A stretch of 64,000 nt of DNA from an uncultured Amphritea sp. (GCF_937127095.1 NZ_CAKZLP010000033.1:1-64000); one strand, 5' to 3'. Positions 42,981 through 53,500 are shown, counted from the first letter of the stretch. The notes: generated by a model not told the origin, from the sequence alone. Numbers and translations: made by a program.

Positions 42981-44112
42981 GAAGACGAATCAATCACCCC
43001 ACTCAATCGCTGTACTGTCAGCCACCAGCAACGCCAACCTCGGCGTTGTTGCGCTGTCGTTTGAACTAAACGACTCAGACGCTGGCTGGTGCCAGCTACT
43101 CCCCGCTGGTGAATTCAGCGCTGTTGATGGCCGTCCCTTTGATGTGCCTGGCGGCAAGTGGAATCTAACCGCAGACATCGCCCAACGTCTTATCTCAATT
43201 GCCCAGACGGCTGCAAATGACCTGGTGATCGATTACGAACATCAAACCCTGAATGCAGACAAAAATGGTCAGCCCGCCCCCGCTGGCGGCTGGTTTAAAG
43301 AGCATATGGAATGGCGGGAAGGTTCTGGCCTATGGATTAAGCCGACGTGGACCTCCCGCGCCCTCGAATATATCAAAGGCAAGGAATACCGCTTTCTGTC
43401 TGCCGTTTTTCCCTACGACAAACGCACCGGCGAACCTCTTTTTATCCACAGCGCAGCGCTGACCAACCGTGCCGGTATCGATGGCATGCAAGACCTCGAA
43501 GCCCTTTGCGCACAGATCGTTCCTCACCCTACCCACGATAACCAACCCCAGGAGAATCCTGTTATGAACGAAGCAATGCGTAAGCTGCTGGCCCAACTCG
43601 GCATTGAGCTGAAAGAAGGCGTTCAGCTGACCGATGAGCAGAGCACAGCGGCATTGAGCGCGCTGGGCGCATTGGCCAAAAAAGCCGCTAAATCAGAAGA
43701 GCTGACAACCGAAGTCGCGGCTCTCAAGGCCAAAGATGGTGACATCGATCTCTCAATGTATGTGCCTGCGGCAACTTACAACGCCCTGGTCACACAGATG
43801 GCGGTGCTGAAAGCCGGTTCTGATGAGGCAAGCCTGGAGCAGCTGCTGAAGGATGCTAAAGCAGAGGGCAAAGTGCTGGCCGCCGAAGAGGACTACCTCA
43901 CTCAGTTTGGCGAGCAACAGGGGGTTGCTGTACTGAAGGCCATGCTTGATAGCCGCCCCTCCCTGGTTGCGCTGAAAGCCCAGCAAACCCAAGGCAAAAA
44001 GCCAGAAGGAGAAAAGGCTGACGATCTAACCGCTGAAGATCTGGCGGTACTGAGTGCCACCGGGCTGGATAAAGCGGCCTTCCTTAAATCAAAACAGGAG
44101 TTGAGCCAATGA
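42979..44112 (+). CDS. Prohead protease with C-terminal scaffold (Mu gpI-like)
   Basis: The product is 377 residues. The N-terminal half is the Mu I-type prohead protease (FELNDSDAGWCQLLPAGEFSAVDGRPF, DLVIDYEHQTLNA, PAGGWFKEHMEWREGSGLWIKPTWTSRALEYIKGKEYRFLSAVFPYD, AALTNRAGIDGM). The C-terminal half is a helical, acidic scaffold. The start codon lies at the expected transcription start of late promoter 2 and has no clear ribosome site, so translation may be leaderless. Confidence 0.88.
   Translation: MKTNQSPHSIAVLSATSNANLGVVALSFELNDSDAGWCQLLPAGEFSAVDGRPFDVPGGKWNLTADIAQRLISIAQTAANDLVIDYEHQTLNADKNGQPAPAGGWFKEHMEWREGSGLWIKPTWTSRALEYIKGKEYRFLSAVFPYDKRTGEPLFIHSAALTNRAGIDGMQDLEALCAQIVPHPTHDNQPQENPVMNEAMRKLLAQLGIELKEGVQLTDEQSTAALSALGALAKKAAKSEELTTEVAALKAKDGDIDLSMYVPAATYNALVTQMAVLKAGSDEASLEQLLKDAKAEGKVLAAEEDYLTQFGEQQGVAVLKAMLDSRPSLVALKAQQTQGKKPEGEKADDLTAEDLAVLSATGLDKAAFLKSKQELSQ
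43564..44112 (+). CDS. Internal in-frame start for the scaffolding protein (Mu gpZ-like)
   Basis: Inside the protease gene, AGGAG (43550-43554) stands 9 bases before an in-frame ATG at 43564, giving a 182-residue product that begins MNEAMRKLLAQLGIELKEG. In Mu the scaffold gene Z is nested in frame in I in the same way. The segment is helical, rich in Lys, Glu and Ala, with coiled-coil potential, as expected for a scaffold. Confidence 0.75.
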   Translation: MNEAMRKLLAQLGIELKEGVQLTDEQSTAALSALGALAKKAAKSEELTTEVAALKAKDGDIDLSMYVPAATYNALVTQMAVLKAGSDEASLEQLLKDAKAEGKVLAAEEDYLTQFGEQQGVAVLKAMLDSRPSLVALKAQQTQGKKPEGEKADDLTAEDLAVLSATGLDKAAFLKSKQELSQ

Positions 44113-44495
44113 GCGCTAAAGCAGAGCGCGTAGGCCGTAAGCGCGCCTACGGAGTAAAAGCCGGAGTCACCCTAAACGCTAACACCCCGACCGTATTGGA
44201 TGCGGGCTATCTGACCGCCGTCACTGATGGTTCAGGTGCCGCACTGAGTGCCGGTGTAACCACCTTTGAAGTGGATAACAGCGCCGGATCTAACGGCACC
44301 ATCATGGCCGAAGTGGTTTCGGGTGAACATAAGTTTACCAATAGCGGCGATATCGCGGTGACGGATGTCGGTGCGACCGCTTACTTCGTGAATGACTCCA
44401 CGCTCTCAATCGATCACGCCACCAACACCCTCAATGCCGCAGGCAAGATCATCCAGGTGGACGGGGATGGTGTTTGGGTAGATCTGGGTCAGTAA
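44109..44495 (+). CDS. Capsid decoration/head fibre-like protein (DUF2190-like)
   Basis: The product is 128 residues, mainly beta, rich in Gly, Thr and Ala (TVLDAGYLTAVTDGSGAALSAGVTTFEVDNSAGSNGTIMAEVVSGEHKFTNSGDIAVTDVGATAYFVNDSTLSIDHA). It fits small head proteins encoded between protease and major capsid in Mu-like phages. It overlaps the protease stop (ATGA). Confidence 0.7.
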   Translation: MSAKAERVGRKRAYGVKAGVTLNANTPTVLDAGYLTAVTDGSGAALSAGVTTFEVDNSAGSNGTIMAEVVSGEHKFTNSGDIAVTDVGATAYFVNDSTLSIDHATNTLNAAGKIIQVDGDGVWVDLGQ

Positions 44496-44534
44496 GCCCG
44501 GTTTAACACTTAATTTTAAGGACAGGATAAAACG

Positions 44535-45428
44535 ATGAATATTACGCCAAGCGCACTTAAAGCGCTGTATGCAGCTGTTAACGCCGCGTTTCAAATCGGC
44601 CGAAGCTCTTACACTCCTCTCTGGCCAAAAGTCGCCACCTTGGTGCCCTCAACGACGGCCCAAGAAGATTACAGCTGGCTCGGCGAGTTTAGCCGTCTGC
44701 GCGAGTGGATCGGCGATCGTCAGATCAACCGCATGAAAGTCTATGACTATTCGCTGAAAAATAAAAAGTTCGAAGCGACCGAAGGTATCCCCGCCGAGCG
44801 TATCGAAGATGACAATTACGGCATTCTCAACCCTAAGTTTCAGGATATGGGATACGCATCATCCACCCACCCCGACGAGTTGATCTTTGCCCTGCTCGCT
44901 GCCGGTTTCACGACAACCTGCTATGACGGCCAGTATTTCTTTGATACCGACCATCCCGTGGGTGAAGACGGTAACGAGCAATCTGTCAGCAATATGCAGG
45001 CCGGTGCAGAAAGCCCTTGGTTTCTGCTGGACACCACCCGGCCACTTAAGCCGCTGATCTATCAGCGCCGCCGTGACTACCGGCTATTGGCTAAAACCGA
45101 TGCCGGTAATTCCGATCACGTATTTATGGCAGACGAATATCTCTACGGAGTCGACGGTCGAGGCAACGTAGGCTTTGGTTTTTGGCAGCAGGCGTTCGGT
45201 TCAAAAGCCACGCTCAATACCGCCAACTTTGATGCAGCGGCTGCGGCAATGGGTGCACATAAATCAGACAAAGGCCGCCCACTGGGCATTATGCCAAACA
45301 TGCTGATTGTCGGGCCGAGCAAACGCGCCGCAGCGAAAGCGGTTGTTGAAGCTGAGTACAAAGCCCAGGGCGAAAGCAATACCAACTACAAAGCGGTTGA
45401 AGTGGTAGTTGTGCCTTGGCTGATCTGA
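44535..45428 (+). CDS. Major capsid protein (Mu gpT-like)
   Basis: The product is 297 residues of the Mu T family with HK97-type fold (YAAVNAAFQIG, WLGEFSRLREWIGDRQINRMKVYDYSLKNKKFEATEGIPAERIEDDNYG, YDGQYFFDTDHPVG, GIMPNMLIVGPSKRAAAKAVVEAE). AAGGACAGG precedes the ATG. The C terminus is rather short after VVVVPWLI. Confidence 0.92.
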   Translation: MNITPSALKALYAAVNAAFQIGRSSYTPLWPKVATLVPSTTAQEDYSWLGEFSRLREWIGDRQINRMKVYDYSLKNKKFEATEGIPAERIEDDNYGILNPKFQDMGYASSTHPDELIFALLAAGFTTTCYDGQYFFDTDHPVGEDGNEQSVSNMQAGAESPWFLLDTTRPLKPLIYQRRRDYRLLAKTDAGNSDHVFMADEYLYGVDGRGNVGFGFWQQAFGSKATLNTANFDAAAAAMGAHKSDKGRPLGIMPNMLIVGPSKRAAAKAVVEAEYKAQGESNTNYKAVEVVVVPWLI

Positions 45429-45502
45429 TCAGCGGCGCGGGCTAACACCGTTTTAGAGCAAGGACGCTCACCTATAAATCTATTCCGAGAGGAAACCATG
45501 CA

Positions 45503-45874
45503 ATGTCTAAAGCAACGATTATTGTCATTTGTGCAGCAGGTACTGGCTATCGCCGGGCGGGTGAAGTTTTTCAGCAGGGCCGTAATGAGTTCCCCGCCGA
45601 TCATTTTAACGAAGCACAGCTGGAGCAGCTGCGTAGCGATCGCCGCACAGAGCTGCTGGAAGGCGAAGCAGTTAAGGATAGCGAAGCGCAAGGGGCCGTG
45701 GACGCAAAGCGCCTGGCAGAGCTTGTAGCTCACATAGGTCAGCTGGACAAAGAGGATGCCGCACTCTGGAAAGAGGACGGCAGCCCCAAGGCCAACGCAT
45801 ACCCCAAAGGCACTACCGCCGAAGAGCGTGATGCCGCCTGGGAAGCGTTCACTGACGAACTGGATAAGGCGTAA
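45503..45874 (+). CDS. FluMu gp35-like protein (HI1506 N-terminal family)
   Basis: The product is 123 residues. The start (GYRRAGEVFQQGRNEFPADHFNEAQLEQLRSDRRTELLE) matches the Mu-like prophage FluMu N-terminal domain encoded after the major capsid gene. The rest is acidic and helical. Probable head-tail region accessory; exact role unknown. Confidence 0.8.
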   Translation: MSKATIIVICAAGTGYRRAGEVFQQGRNEFPADHFNEAQLEQLRSDRRTELLEGEAVKDSEAQGAVDAKRLAELVAHIGQLDKEDAALWKEDGSPKANAYPKGTTAEERDAAWEAFTDELDKA

Positions 45875-45877
45875 GCC

Positions 45878-46300
45878 ATGTACGCAGCCCGCAACGATAT
45901 GACCAAACGCTTCGGTGAAGAGGAACTAATCCTCCTCACCGATCGGGACGGCTCCACCGGTGTCATCGATGACACAGTGCTGAACCAGGCATTAGCCGAT
46001 GCCAGTGCCGAGGTCGATGGTTATCTCGGCGGGCGCTACACCCTGCCCCTGCCCAGCGTGCCCGACGTTTTAGTACGCATCTGCTGTGATGTCGCCCGCT
46101 ATCTGCTGCATGACGAACACGCGCCAGAGCGTATCGAAAAGCGCTATGACAATGCGATCGACTTTCTCAGCAAACTGGGCACCGGAAAAATCTCCCTGGG
46201 CATGCCAGATGAAGGTGATGCCAGTCCCAGTAACAACACTGCACAGATGTGCAGTGATGGCCGGGTGTTTGGTCGTAAAAACAGTAAGGGATTTATCTGA
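45878..46300 (+). CDS. DUF1320 family head-tail connector (Mu gp36-like)
   Basis: The product is 140 residues of the DUF1320 family (MTKRFGEEELILLTDRDG, LADASAEVDGYLGGRYTLPLPSVPDVLVRICCDVARYLLHDE). Comparable adaptor proteins sit below the portal. It overlaps the next gene by one base. Confidence 0.87.
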   Translation: MYAARNDMTKRFGEEELILLTDRDGSTGVIDDTVLNQALADASAEVDGYLGGRYTLPLPSVPDVLVRICCDVARYLLHDEHAPERIEKRYDNAIDFLSKLGTGKISLGMPDEGDASPSNNTAQMCSDGRVFGRKNSKGFI

Positions 46301-46722
46301 TGTTTCAACTAACAGATAACTACCTGGTTGCAGAAGACCATCTAGTGCAAGCGCTAGAAGCGGTCTCCGGCCTGCGCAAGGTATATCGCAGCTGCGACCT
46401 GGCCGAGATGAAAGAGCGCGGCCAAGTAACCCCCGCTGCGCATGTTATCTATGCAGGTGATGCTGTGTCAGAAACATCGCAAGGCGGACTGCAGGGTAAT
46501 GTCACCCAAACATGGATGATCGTCATTGCCGTCAGCCTACGGGACGCCAACAAAAGCGGCCCGTTGCTGGCCTCAGTGATTCACGCCATGGCGGGGCTGC
46601 ACTGCGAGTTAGGCAACTTTGTGCGCAAGAACGCGCCCTCTCGACCGGGCTTTTCTAACGGCTTTGGTTACTACCCATTAGCGTATCAAATTAAATTCAA
46701 AACCAAAGGAGCACGCCCATGA
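46300..46722 (+). CDS. Tail terminator-like protein (Mu gp37-like)
   Basis: The product is 140 residues (LTDNYLVAEDHLVQALEAVSGLRKVYRS...TQTWMIVIAVSLRDANKSGPLLASVIHAM). Gene order and pattern fit the gp37/DUF1834-like tail-terminator group that caps the tail below the connector. Confidence 0.72.
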   Translation: MFQLTDNYLVAEDHLVQALEAVSGLRKVYRSCDLAEMKERGQVTPAAHVIYAGDAVSETSQGGLQGNVTQTWMIVIAVSLRDANKSGPLLASVIHAMAGLHCELGNFVRKNAPSRPGFSNGFGYYPLAYQIKFKTKGARP

Positions 46723-47465
46723 GCGGACTACTGTTAGCAGGCGACGTTTACTTCGATCGCTTTGATGAAACCGGCAACCCTACCGGTCTGGTCGGCCCGT
46801 TGAACGCAACCCAGTTGCAGATCAACACCCCCTCTGACACCAAAGACCGAACATCCAAAAAGAAAACGTCGTATGGCCAGGCGTTGAATAGCGTCACCAT
46901 TGCGAAACCCAGCGAAATTGCGATCGCGTTTGATGACCAGCCTGCAGAGATGTTGGCCATGGCGCTGATGGGCGAAATCGCCACTATCAATCAGGGGGCC
47001 GGTACCGTCACCGATGGACCGGTCACGTTGCTGAAAGCGGGATTGTGGACAAAGCTGCCCAACAGCAACCTGGCAACCGAGGGGCTTAGCGCCGTACATG
47101 CCGCTGATGATAGCGCGATAGCCGCCACCGCATATGAAGTGAACTATGCCGCCGGGATGATTCGGGCCACCGCCAGCGGCACTCTGGCAGCGGGTGGTGA
47201 TATTAAGCTGAGTTATGACTACGCAGCTGTGAGCGGTTCGCGCATTAAAGGCGGCGTTCGCCCCACCATCAATGCGCGTATCTTCCTGGACGGCACCAAC
47301 CTGGCAACCGGCAAGCCGGTTAAATGCGAGATCCCGAAAGCCTCGCTTGCGCCATCTGCCGCCGTGGATCTGCTGGCCAGCGAGTATGTATCGACCACTC
47401 TGGGTGGAAAACTGATTCTGAAAGATGGCGAAACCGCGCCCTTTTATATCGATCAGGAAGGCTGA
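46719..47465 (+). CDS. Major tail tube protein (siphovirus type)
   Basis: The product is 248 residues. The first part (FDETGNPTGLVGPLNATQLQINTPSDTKDRTSKKKTSYGQALNSVTIAKPSEIAIAFDDQPAEMLAMALMGEIA) fits the tail-tube fold of long-tailed siphophages. No sheath gene is found anywhere, so the tail is non-contractile. It lies 6 bp before the tape-measure gene. Confidence 0.78.
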   Translation: MSGLLLAGDVYFDRFDETGNPTGLVGPLNATQLQINTPSDTKDRTSKKKTSYGQALNSVTIAKPSEIAIAFDDQPAEMLAMALMGEIATINQGAGTVTDGPVTLLKAGLWTKLPNSNLATEGLSAVHAADDSAIAATAYEVNYAAGMIRATASGTLAAGGDIKLSYDYAAVSGSRIKGGVRPTINARIFLDGTNLATGKPVKCEIPKASLAPSAAVDLLASEYVSTTLGGKLILKDGETAPFYIDQEG

Positions 47466-47471
47466 TAACCG

Positions 47472-50138
47472 ATGAGCGTGAAGGAAACCGCCCTCAGTAT
47501 TCTGATTAAGGCCCGTGATTTAGCCAGCGCTCCGCTGGCTAAATTTCGCGGGGCGATTAAGGAAACAGATGCCAGCACCAAGGATGCGGCTAAGTCGGTC
47601 GATAAATATGGCAACCAGCTGACCGAAGCGGATAAAGCCGCCGGGCGGTTTATCGACAAAAGCGATCGGATGCGCGAAGCCAATGGACGGTTTGTTAAAG
47701 GCTTGGAAAAAACCAATAAGACCCTGAAAAAGAACAAAGATGCGACGCATGCCGCCAGCGGTGGTATCTCATCACTCACCACCAAGGTTATCGCCCTGGC
47801 CGGGACGTATCTGGGCATCAATGCGCTGAAAAATGCATTTAGCGGCATCATTGGCACCGGTGCACAGTTTGAGCTGTTAGAAACCCAGATAACCACGTTG
47901 ATGGGGTCTATTGAAGCGGGCAAAGAAGCCGTTCAATGGATTAAGGATTTCACAGCGACAACCCCGGCAGAGCTGACCGGTGTTGCCGAGGGGTTTATCA
48001 AACTTAAAGCCTTCGGTATCGACCCTATGAATGGTTCATACCAGGCGATTATCGATCAGACCGCGAAGCTCGGCTTTTCCCAGGAGAAGATGGAAGGCGT
48101 TATTCTCGCGGTGGGGCAAGCCTGGACAAAACAAAAGCTCCAGGGTGAAGAAGCACTGCAACTGATAGAACGCGGTGTTCCGGTATGGGATCTGCTGGCG
48201 AAAGCCACCGGAAAAAATACGGTTGAACTGCAAAAACTCAGCTCTGCAGGCAAGCTTGGCCGCAAAGAGATAGCCCTGTTGATTGAAGAGATGGGGCGTG
48301 CTTCTCAAGGGGCCGCCGCCGCTCAGATGAAGACCTGGAATGGTCTGTTCAGCAACCTGAAAGATTACTGGACTAATTTTGTTGGTTTGATTGCCGATGC
48401 CGGGGTGTTTGATTTTGCCAAAGCACAGCTCGAAGAGATGCTGGCGCTGTTTGGCCAGATGGCTGCAGACGGGCGGTTGAAAGAATATGCCCAACAGATA
48501 TCAGACTTTTTAGTCAGCGCTGCGACAAAAACCAAGAAATTTCTGACGGATTCGGTAGGCAGTTTTGAAGCGCTGTTGGCGGGTGCCAGTAATATTCTCG
48601 ACTCGCTGAATGAAACGCTCGCGGGTACCAATAAAATATTTGCCGCCTTCTCTATTGTTTTCAACGGCTTTACAGCAGGCATTAAAACCGTTGCCTGGAC
48701 AGTATCTTCAGCCATTGCGGCCATGTTGGATGCCCTGTCGAAAGGACTGGGGGCTGTTGGCATGGAGGAAGCCGCCGCCCGTTACCGTATTCAAGCGGCG
48801 GGCATGCAGGGTGTCAGCAAGGCGTTCAAAGAAGCGCTGCAGCAGGATGCAGCGGATATCTCTGATGCCTGGAACACTCTGGCAGACGACGGGCTGAAAC
48901 CTCTTAAAAAAGCTGTTTCAACGGCAAAGTCAGAGATTGTCAGCCAGTTTGATGCGATCGCCAACAAAGCCAAAGCGACCAGTGAAGAGCTGCGGAATGC
49001 GTTTGTTGACAGTATTAATACAGCAAAAACTCAAGAAGATGTTGAGCAGCTCAAGAAGAAATTTGAACAGCTTGGACAAGATGGCCGCGTATCGACTGAC
49101 CATCTGGTGCAGGGGTTATTTATTGCCGCTGATGCGTTAGACGCCCTAAAGAATAAAGCCGAACAGGCCAAAAAAACCGTTAAAACGATGGCTGACGGTT
49201 TGGGCACTGAAACGACAGCGGTTAAAGAAAACACTAAGGCCACGACAGAAAACGCCAAAGCCGCCACTGAAAATGCCAAAGGCAAAGAGAAGCACAACAC
49301 CGCCCTGCTGGCGGGGTATTCATACGCGCTGAAGCTTGGAGAAAAAACTAAGGCTCAGTGGGATGACCTCGGCTCTGCGATGAGTGAGCAGTGGAGCCGG
49401 ATTGGTGAGGGTTATGACAAAGTCATGGACAAGTTCCACTTTGGGACATTGCTCTACCTACAAACCCTGAAACAAGCCATCGGGTATGAGTTACACGAAG
49501 GCAAAAAAGTCATGGAGTCTTATAACCAGCAAGCCGCCGCTGCAGAGCGTATGGCCAAAGTGCTGGAACAAGGAGGCCAGCAGGCCGCTGCGCTGGCCAG
49601 ACATGGCGAAAAGTCTCTCAGTGCTTTTACCCTGCTGGACAAGACCCGTCTTGATAGTTTGCGCACCGCGATGGATGCCATAAACCGTGAAAGCCAGCAG
49701 TTAACTGACAATCTCAGCAGCACCGTGGCCAGCCTAAGAGATGAGCTGGCAGCCCTCAAAGGTGATAACGCATCCATTGAAGTGAATCAGTTTGAACGTC
49801 AGTTGAGCGAGCTGCGTACGGCACAAAAAGCCGCCCGTGATTCAGGCAATGCTGACGCGATGAAAGAGGCAAATCAGGCCATTCAGCTGCTAAAAGAAGC
49901 CCACCAGCTGCGTCTAAAAAACATCGAGCAGGAGAAAGCTCAGGCCCAGGCACAGCCTCAATACAACCAGGAACCCACTGCGCCTGCTTCTCAAGCACCG
50001 GCTGCTGTAGCAGAAGGTAAAACCATGACGGTGCACTTCAAGTCAGATAATGGCCAATCAATCAGTGGACAGTTCTTTGAGTCCGATGCCGAGGTGCTGG
50101 TTCGTCAACTGAGTGACGCTGCGAGTATTTCACGATGA
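47472..50138 (+). CDS. Tape measure protein
   Basis: The product is 888 residues, long, helical, with hydrophobic segments (LTTKVIALAGTYLGINALKNAFSGIIG; IFAAFSIVFNGFTAGIKTVAWTVSSAIAAML) and the TP901-type core (FELLETQITTLMGSIEAGKEAVQWIKDFTATTPAELTGVAEGFIKL). Repeated AEN/TEN-rich and coiled-coil parts follow. At about 1.5 Angstrom per residue the tail would be near 130 nm. No frameshifted chaperone gene precedes it, unlike lambda G/GT. Confidence 0.9.
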   Translation: MSVKETALSILIKARDLASAPLAKFRGAIKETDASTKDAAKSVDKYGNQLTEADKAAGRFIDKSDRMREANGRFVKGLEKTNKTLKKNKDATHAASGGISSLTTKVIALAGTYLGINALKNAFSGIIGTGAQFELLETQITTLMGSIEAGKEAVQWIKDFTATTPAELTGVAEGFIKLKAFGIDPMNGSYQAIIDQTAKLGFSQEKMEGVILAVGQAWTKQKLQGEEALQLIERGVPVWDLLAKATGKNTVELQKLSSAGKLGRKEIALLIEEMGRASQGAAAAQMKTWNGLFSNLKDYWTNFVGLIADAGVFDFAKAQLEEMLALFGQMAADGRLKEYAQQISDFLVSAATKTKKFLTDSVGSFEALLAGASNILDSLNETLAGTNKIFAAFSIVFNGFTAGIKTVAWTVSSAIAAMLDALSKGLGAVGMEEAAARYRIQAAGMQGVSKAFKEALQQDAADISDAWNTLADDGLKPLKKAVSTAKSEIVSQFDAIANKAKATSEELRNAFVDSINTAKTQEDVEQLKKKFEQLGQDGRVSTDHLVQGLFIAADALDALKNKAEQAKKTVKTMADGLGTETTAVKENTKATTENAKAATENAKGKEKHNTALLAGYSYALKLGEKTKAQWDDLGSAMSEQWSRIGEGYDKVMDKFHFGTLLYLQTLKQAIGYELHEGKKVMESYNQQAAAAERMAKVLEQGGQQAAALARHGEKSLSAFTLLDKTRLDSLRTAMDAINRESQQLTDNLSSTVASLRDELAALKGDNASIEVNQFERQLSELRTAQKAARDSGNADAMKEANQAIQLLKEAHQLRLKNIEQEKAQAQAQPQYNQEPTAPASQAPAAVAEGKTMTVHFKSDNGQSISGQFFESDAEVLVRQLSDAASISR

Positions 50139-50500
50139 TTACCTTAAACGCGATCACACTCCCCGATGACCTGATCTGGTCTGATGAATTCGCCTGGTCT
50201 GCTGTACGCCAGAGCGCTGATGTGACGTTAACAGGTGCCCTGATTGTTGAGGAAGCCGCGCAGCAGGCTGGCAGACCGATCACGTTGGTCGATGGCTGGG
50301 CAACCCGAGCCACGGTTGAGCTTCTGTATGCATTAGTGCAGCAACCCGGCCAGGTGCATTCGTTATTGCTGCAGGGCACAACTTATTCCGTGATGTTTCG
50401 TCAGGCCGATGGCCCTCTCACTGCGAATCCGGTGCAGCCAGTTACCGATCCGGCACCGTCCGACCTCTACATAATTACCCTCAGACTGATGGTGGTATAA
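50135..50500 (+). CDS. Tail protein downstream of the tape measure
   Basis: The product is 121 residues, beta-rich (ITLPDDLIWSDEFAWSAVRQSADVTLTGALIVEE, LLQGTTYSVMFRQADGPLTANPV). It overlaps the tape-measure stop by 4 bases. A distal-tail-like role is inferred from position and from resemblance to B3-type tail proteins. Confidence 0.62.
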   Translation: MITLNAITLPDDLIWSDEFAWSAVRQSADVTLTGALIVEEAAQQAGRPITLVDGWATRATVELLYALVQQPGQVHSLLLQGTTYSVMFRQADGPLTANPVQPVTDPAPSDLYIITLRLMVV

Positions 50501-50503
50501 CGT

Positions 50504-53500
50504 ATGACAATTTTAGATACAGATATCAAGCTAATGGCGTCGGAGCGTCTGTCCGATAGCGCTGACGGCGGTGGCATGATGAGTGCGGTGGTGGTAGAGG
50601 ATGGCGTGGTTAATAACCTATTCCCGGATATCAGCCGCCTCGACCGAACCTATGGCCGGGTAAACCTGCGTAAAGCCTATGCGGCTGTTCAGACAGCCAA
50701 CAAAGATATGTACTACGGCAGTCATGCGATCATTACCGACGCACCGGCAGACCCTCGCGTTTCGGTAGTAATGTTTAGCACCGAGAGCTATACCGATGAG
50801 CGTACTGACGCCCGTGACCGGATAGAGAGCTATGTAGTGAAAGGCCCGGTATCGGATTACACCCTGCTGGGAGATCAGCTGGAAGGTCAGCGGATGGTTA
50901 AACTGTATTCCCGGGTGGATGCAAAGCTGCCAGAAGTGGGGCAGGTGTATCTGATTCGCGAAGAGGACTCCAGCGGTGAGTTGACCGGTGAAGAACAGTA
51001 CATCCGCATCGATGCGGTCAGCCATGAGATACAGGAGTTTGAAGACGACCGCGGGGTGTTTGAGCGCCGTGTTTATGTGCTGGATATTGGGTCAGCCCTG
51101 CGGGCGACATTCCCAGGCCCGCAAACCGCCAGCCGCTTTTCCTCTGTTTCTACGCCCTCTGTATTTCGATCAACTCAGGTCGCTGACGCCAGCAATTACT
51201 ACGGCATTGTGCCGCTTGATACAGCCATCAGCCCCGGTGATATGAGCATCAAAGCCGCCTCTATGTTCGGTCAGTTAGTGCCAAGTGCCACGGTTGAAAG
51301 CCCGGTTGTTGATGTTCAGGCGGGTGTCGATCGACAAAACCTTGTCGCAGCCGGTGACCCGTATTCCATATCGGTCAGCTACACCCTGATTGCCGCTGGG
51401 TTCTCGTTTGGCCGCGCGGTGGTTCCGGGTTCGGTCACGTTAAACCTCGGCAATAACGCGACATTTGAAGATGATAGCAATGGCAACCTGATTTGTAATA
51501 CCAGCATCAGTACTGCATATGGCATTGTTGGCACACAGTACGGCACTATTGAGTACGACACAGGGGCGGTAAGCGGCGCGCATTCATATAGCACTGCCAG
51601 TTATACCTTCACCGCAACCCCAGCAGCAGCTATCTACGACACAGCCCACACTGACCACGAAACGATAGAACTGGCCAATCGCGGCTATAACTACGTTAAA
51701 ACACTGCGCCCAATCCCGCAGCCTGGAACGCTATTTATTGATTACATGGCCCAGGGCGAATGGTATCAGATGAAAGATAACGGCAACGGTGTGCTGGCGG
51801 ATGAAGCCGGAGGCGCGGGAACCATCGATTATGTGACCGGCTCGGTAGTGGCAACACTGGGAGCGTTACCCGACACAGAGAGCGAGATTATCTACACCTG
51901 GGCAACCCCGGTACACTATGAGATCCGCACCACTGACCCTGATGTTGAACCAGCTTACCTGACATTCACCGTTTCAGCAGGCGAGATTCTGCCTGGCAGC
52001 CTGTCGCTTAGCTTTGATGCGGGTGGCGTTGTAAAAACAGTGACTGATGATGGCAGCGGCAATCTTATCGGTGACGGCACCGGCCGCGTTATTTATGGTC
52101 TTGGCCAGGTAGGCCTTCAACCTTCCGCTATGCCAGATAGCGGCGCAGTACTGACCATAGAATATGACAAGGGCGTCATCCAGACAGAGGATGTCAGCGG
52201 CTATTCGATGAGTGGTGATAACGCCACGTTCACAGTGGCGGCCGCCCCGGTTGTGCCTGGGACTTTCTCTGCGTCATTCAGCCAAAACTGGTCCTATGAT
52301 AATCAGGGCTTTACCACCTCAACGGAGAGCGGCACAAAGACAGTCACAGTGTATGACAAGGGTGATGGCACCCTCAGCAACGGAGGCACGATTAACTATG
52401 CCACTGGAGCCATCTCAATACCGGTTAATTACAGCGACAGTCAGGGAAATAGCTATTTCGTGGGGACTTACCGATCCGAGACCCGTAGCGGCACTATCTC
52501 TGGCAATATCGCTGTGCATTATCAGCAGGACAGTGTGACCCCGACCGCTGTGTCTGAGAGTGCAGCCCTGCCAAATGTCACCTTGGATCTGACGCCGACA
52601 ACTATCAGGAAGATTGTTCCAGGCAGTCTGGAGTTCACCTGGAACGGCAAAACCCATATCGACCGGGAAGGCACTATCTACACAGATTGGGATCGCAACA
52701 CCGGCGCGGCCACCGCTGCAGGGAGTATCGACTACGCATCAGGCCAGATCTCGTTTGATAGCTATCAGGGCGGCGGCAACAATACGCTGACCATTAAAAC
52801 CATGCTGACTAAATACGGCGATTGGACAGCGCACGATCTGTATTTCAGAACGCCTGGTGCGCCGTTGCGGCCTTCCTCGCTATACCTTCGCGCCAACAAG
52901 CCGGACGGCACCCTAATAGGCTTAACGCCGAACGGACAAGGCGTGATCGATACTAATGATGCCCAGGGGACGGTTGATTATGAAACCGGTATTGTTAGTG
53001 TGCAGTTCGGGCGCTATGTGCTGGAAAGCACTCTGACCGCCTATAACCGCACCGAGCTATGGTATAACGCTGCGAATATTCTTGAGGACGGCACCATCTG
53101 GGTGCCAGATCCGGTAGACCCCGGAACCATGAAATTTAACGCCGTTGTGTACTCAACCATGCCGCTTGATGCCTCTATTTTGGGGCTGGACCCGGTACGC
53201 CTGCCGATAGACGGCCGGGTGCCGATTATCAGAAGTGGCGATGTTATTGTCATCCACAGCACCCAAAACGAAACGCTGAGCAGCCCGCTATCAGCTGGAG
53301 ATGTGGAGAACCTAAGCCGTGATCAGTTGGCGTCCTGCTATCTGATCGATCAGACTGGCGCAAGGGTCGATTCTTCGCTCTATACGGTAAACCGGGAGAC
53401 GGGTGTTGTTACGATGGCCAACCCGGCAGACCTAAGCGCCTACGTCGAGCCGCTTGTTGCTGTTCATCGCATCGAGGATATGGCGCTGGTAAACGAGGCG

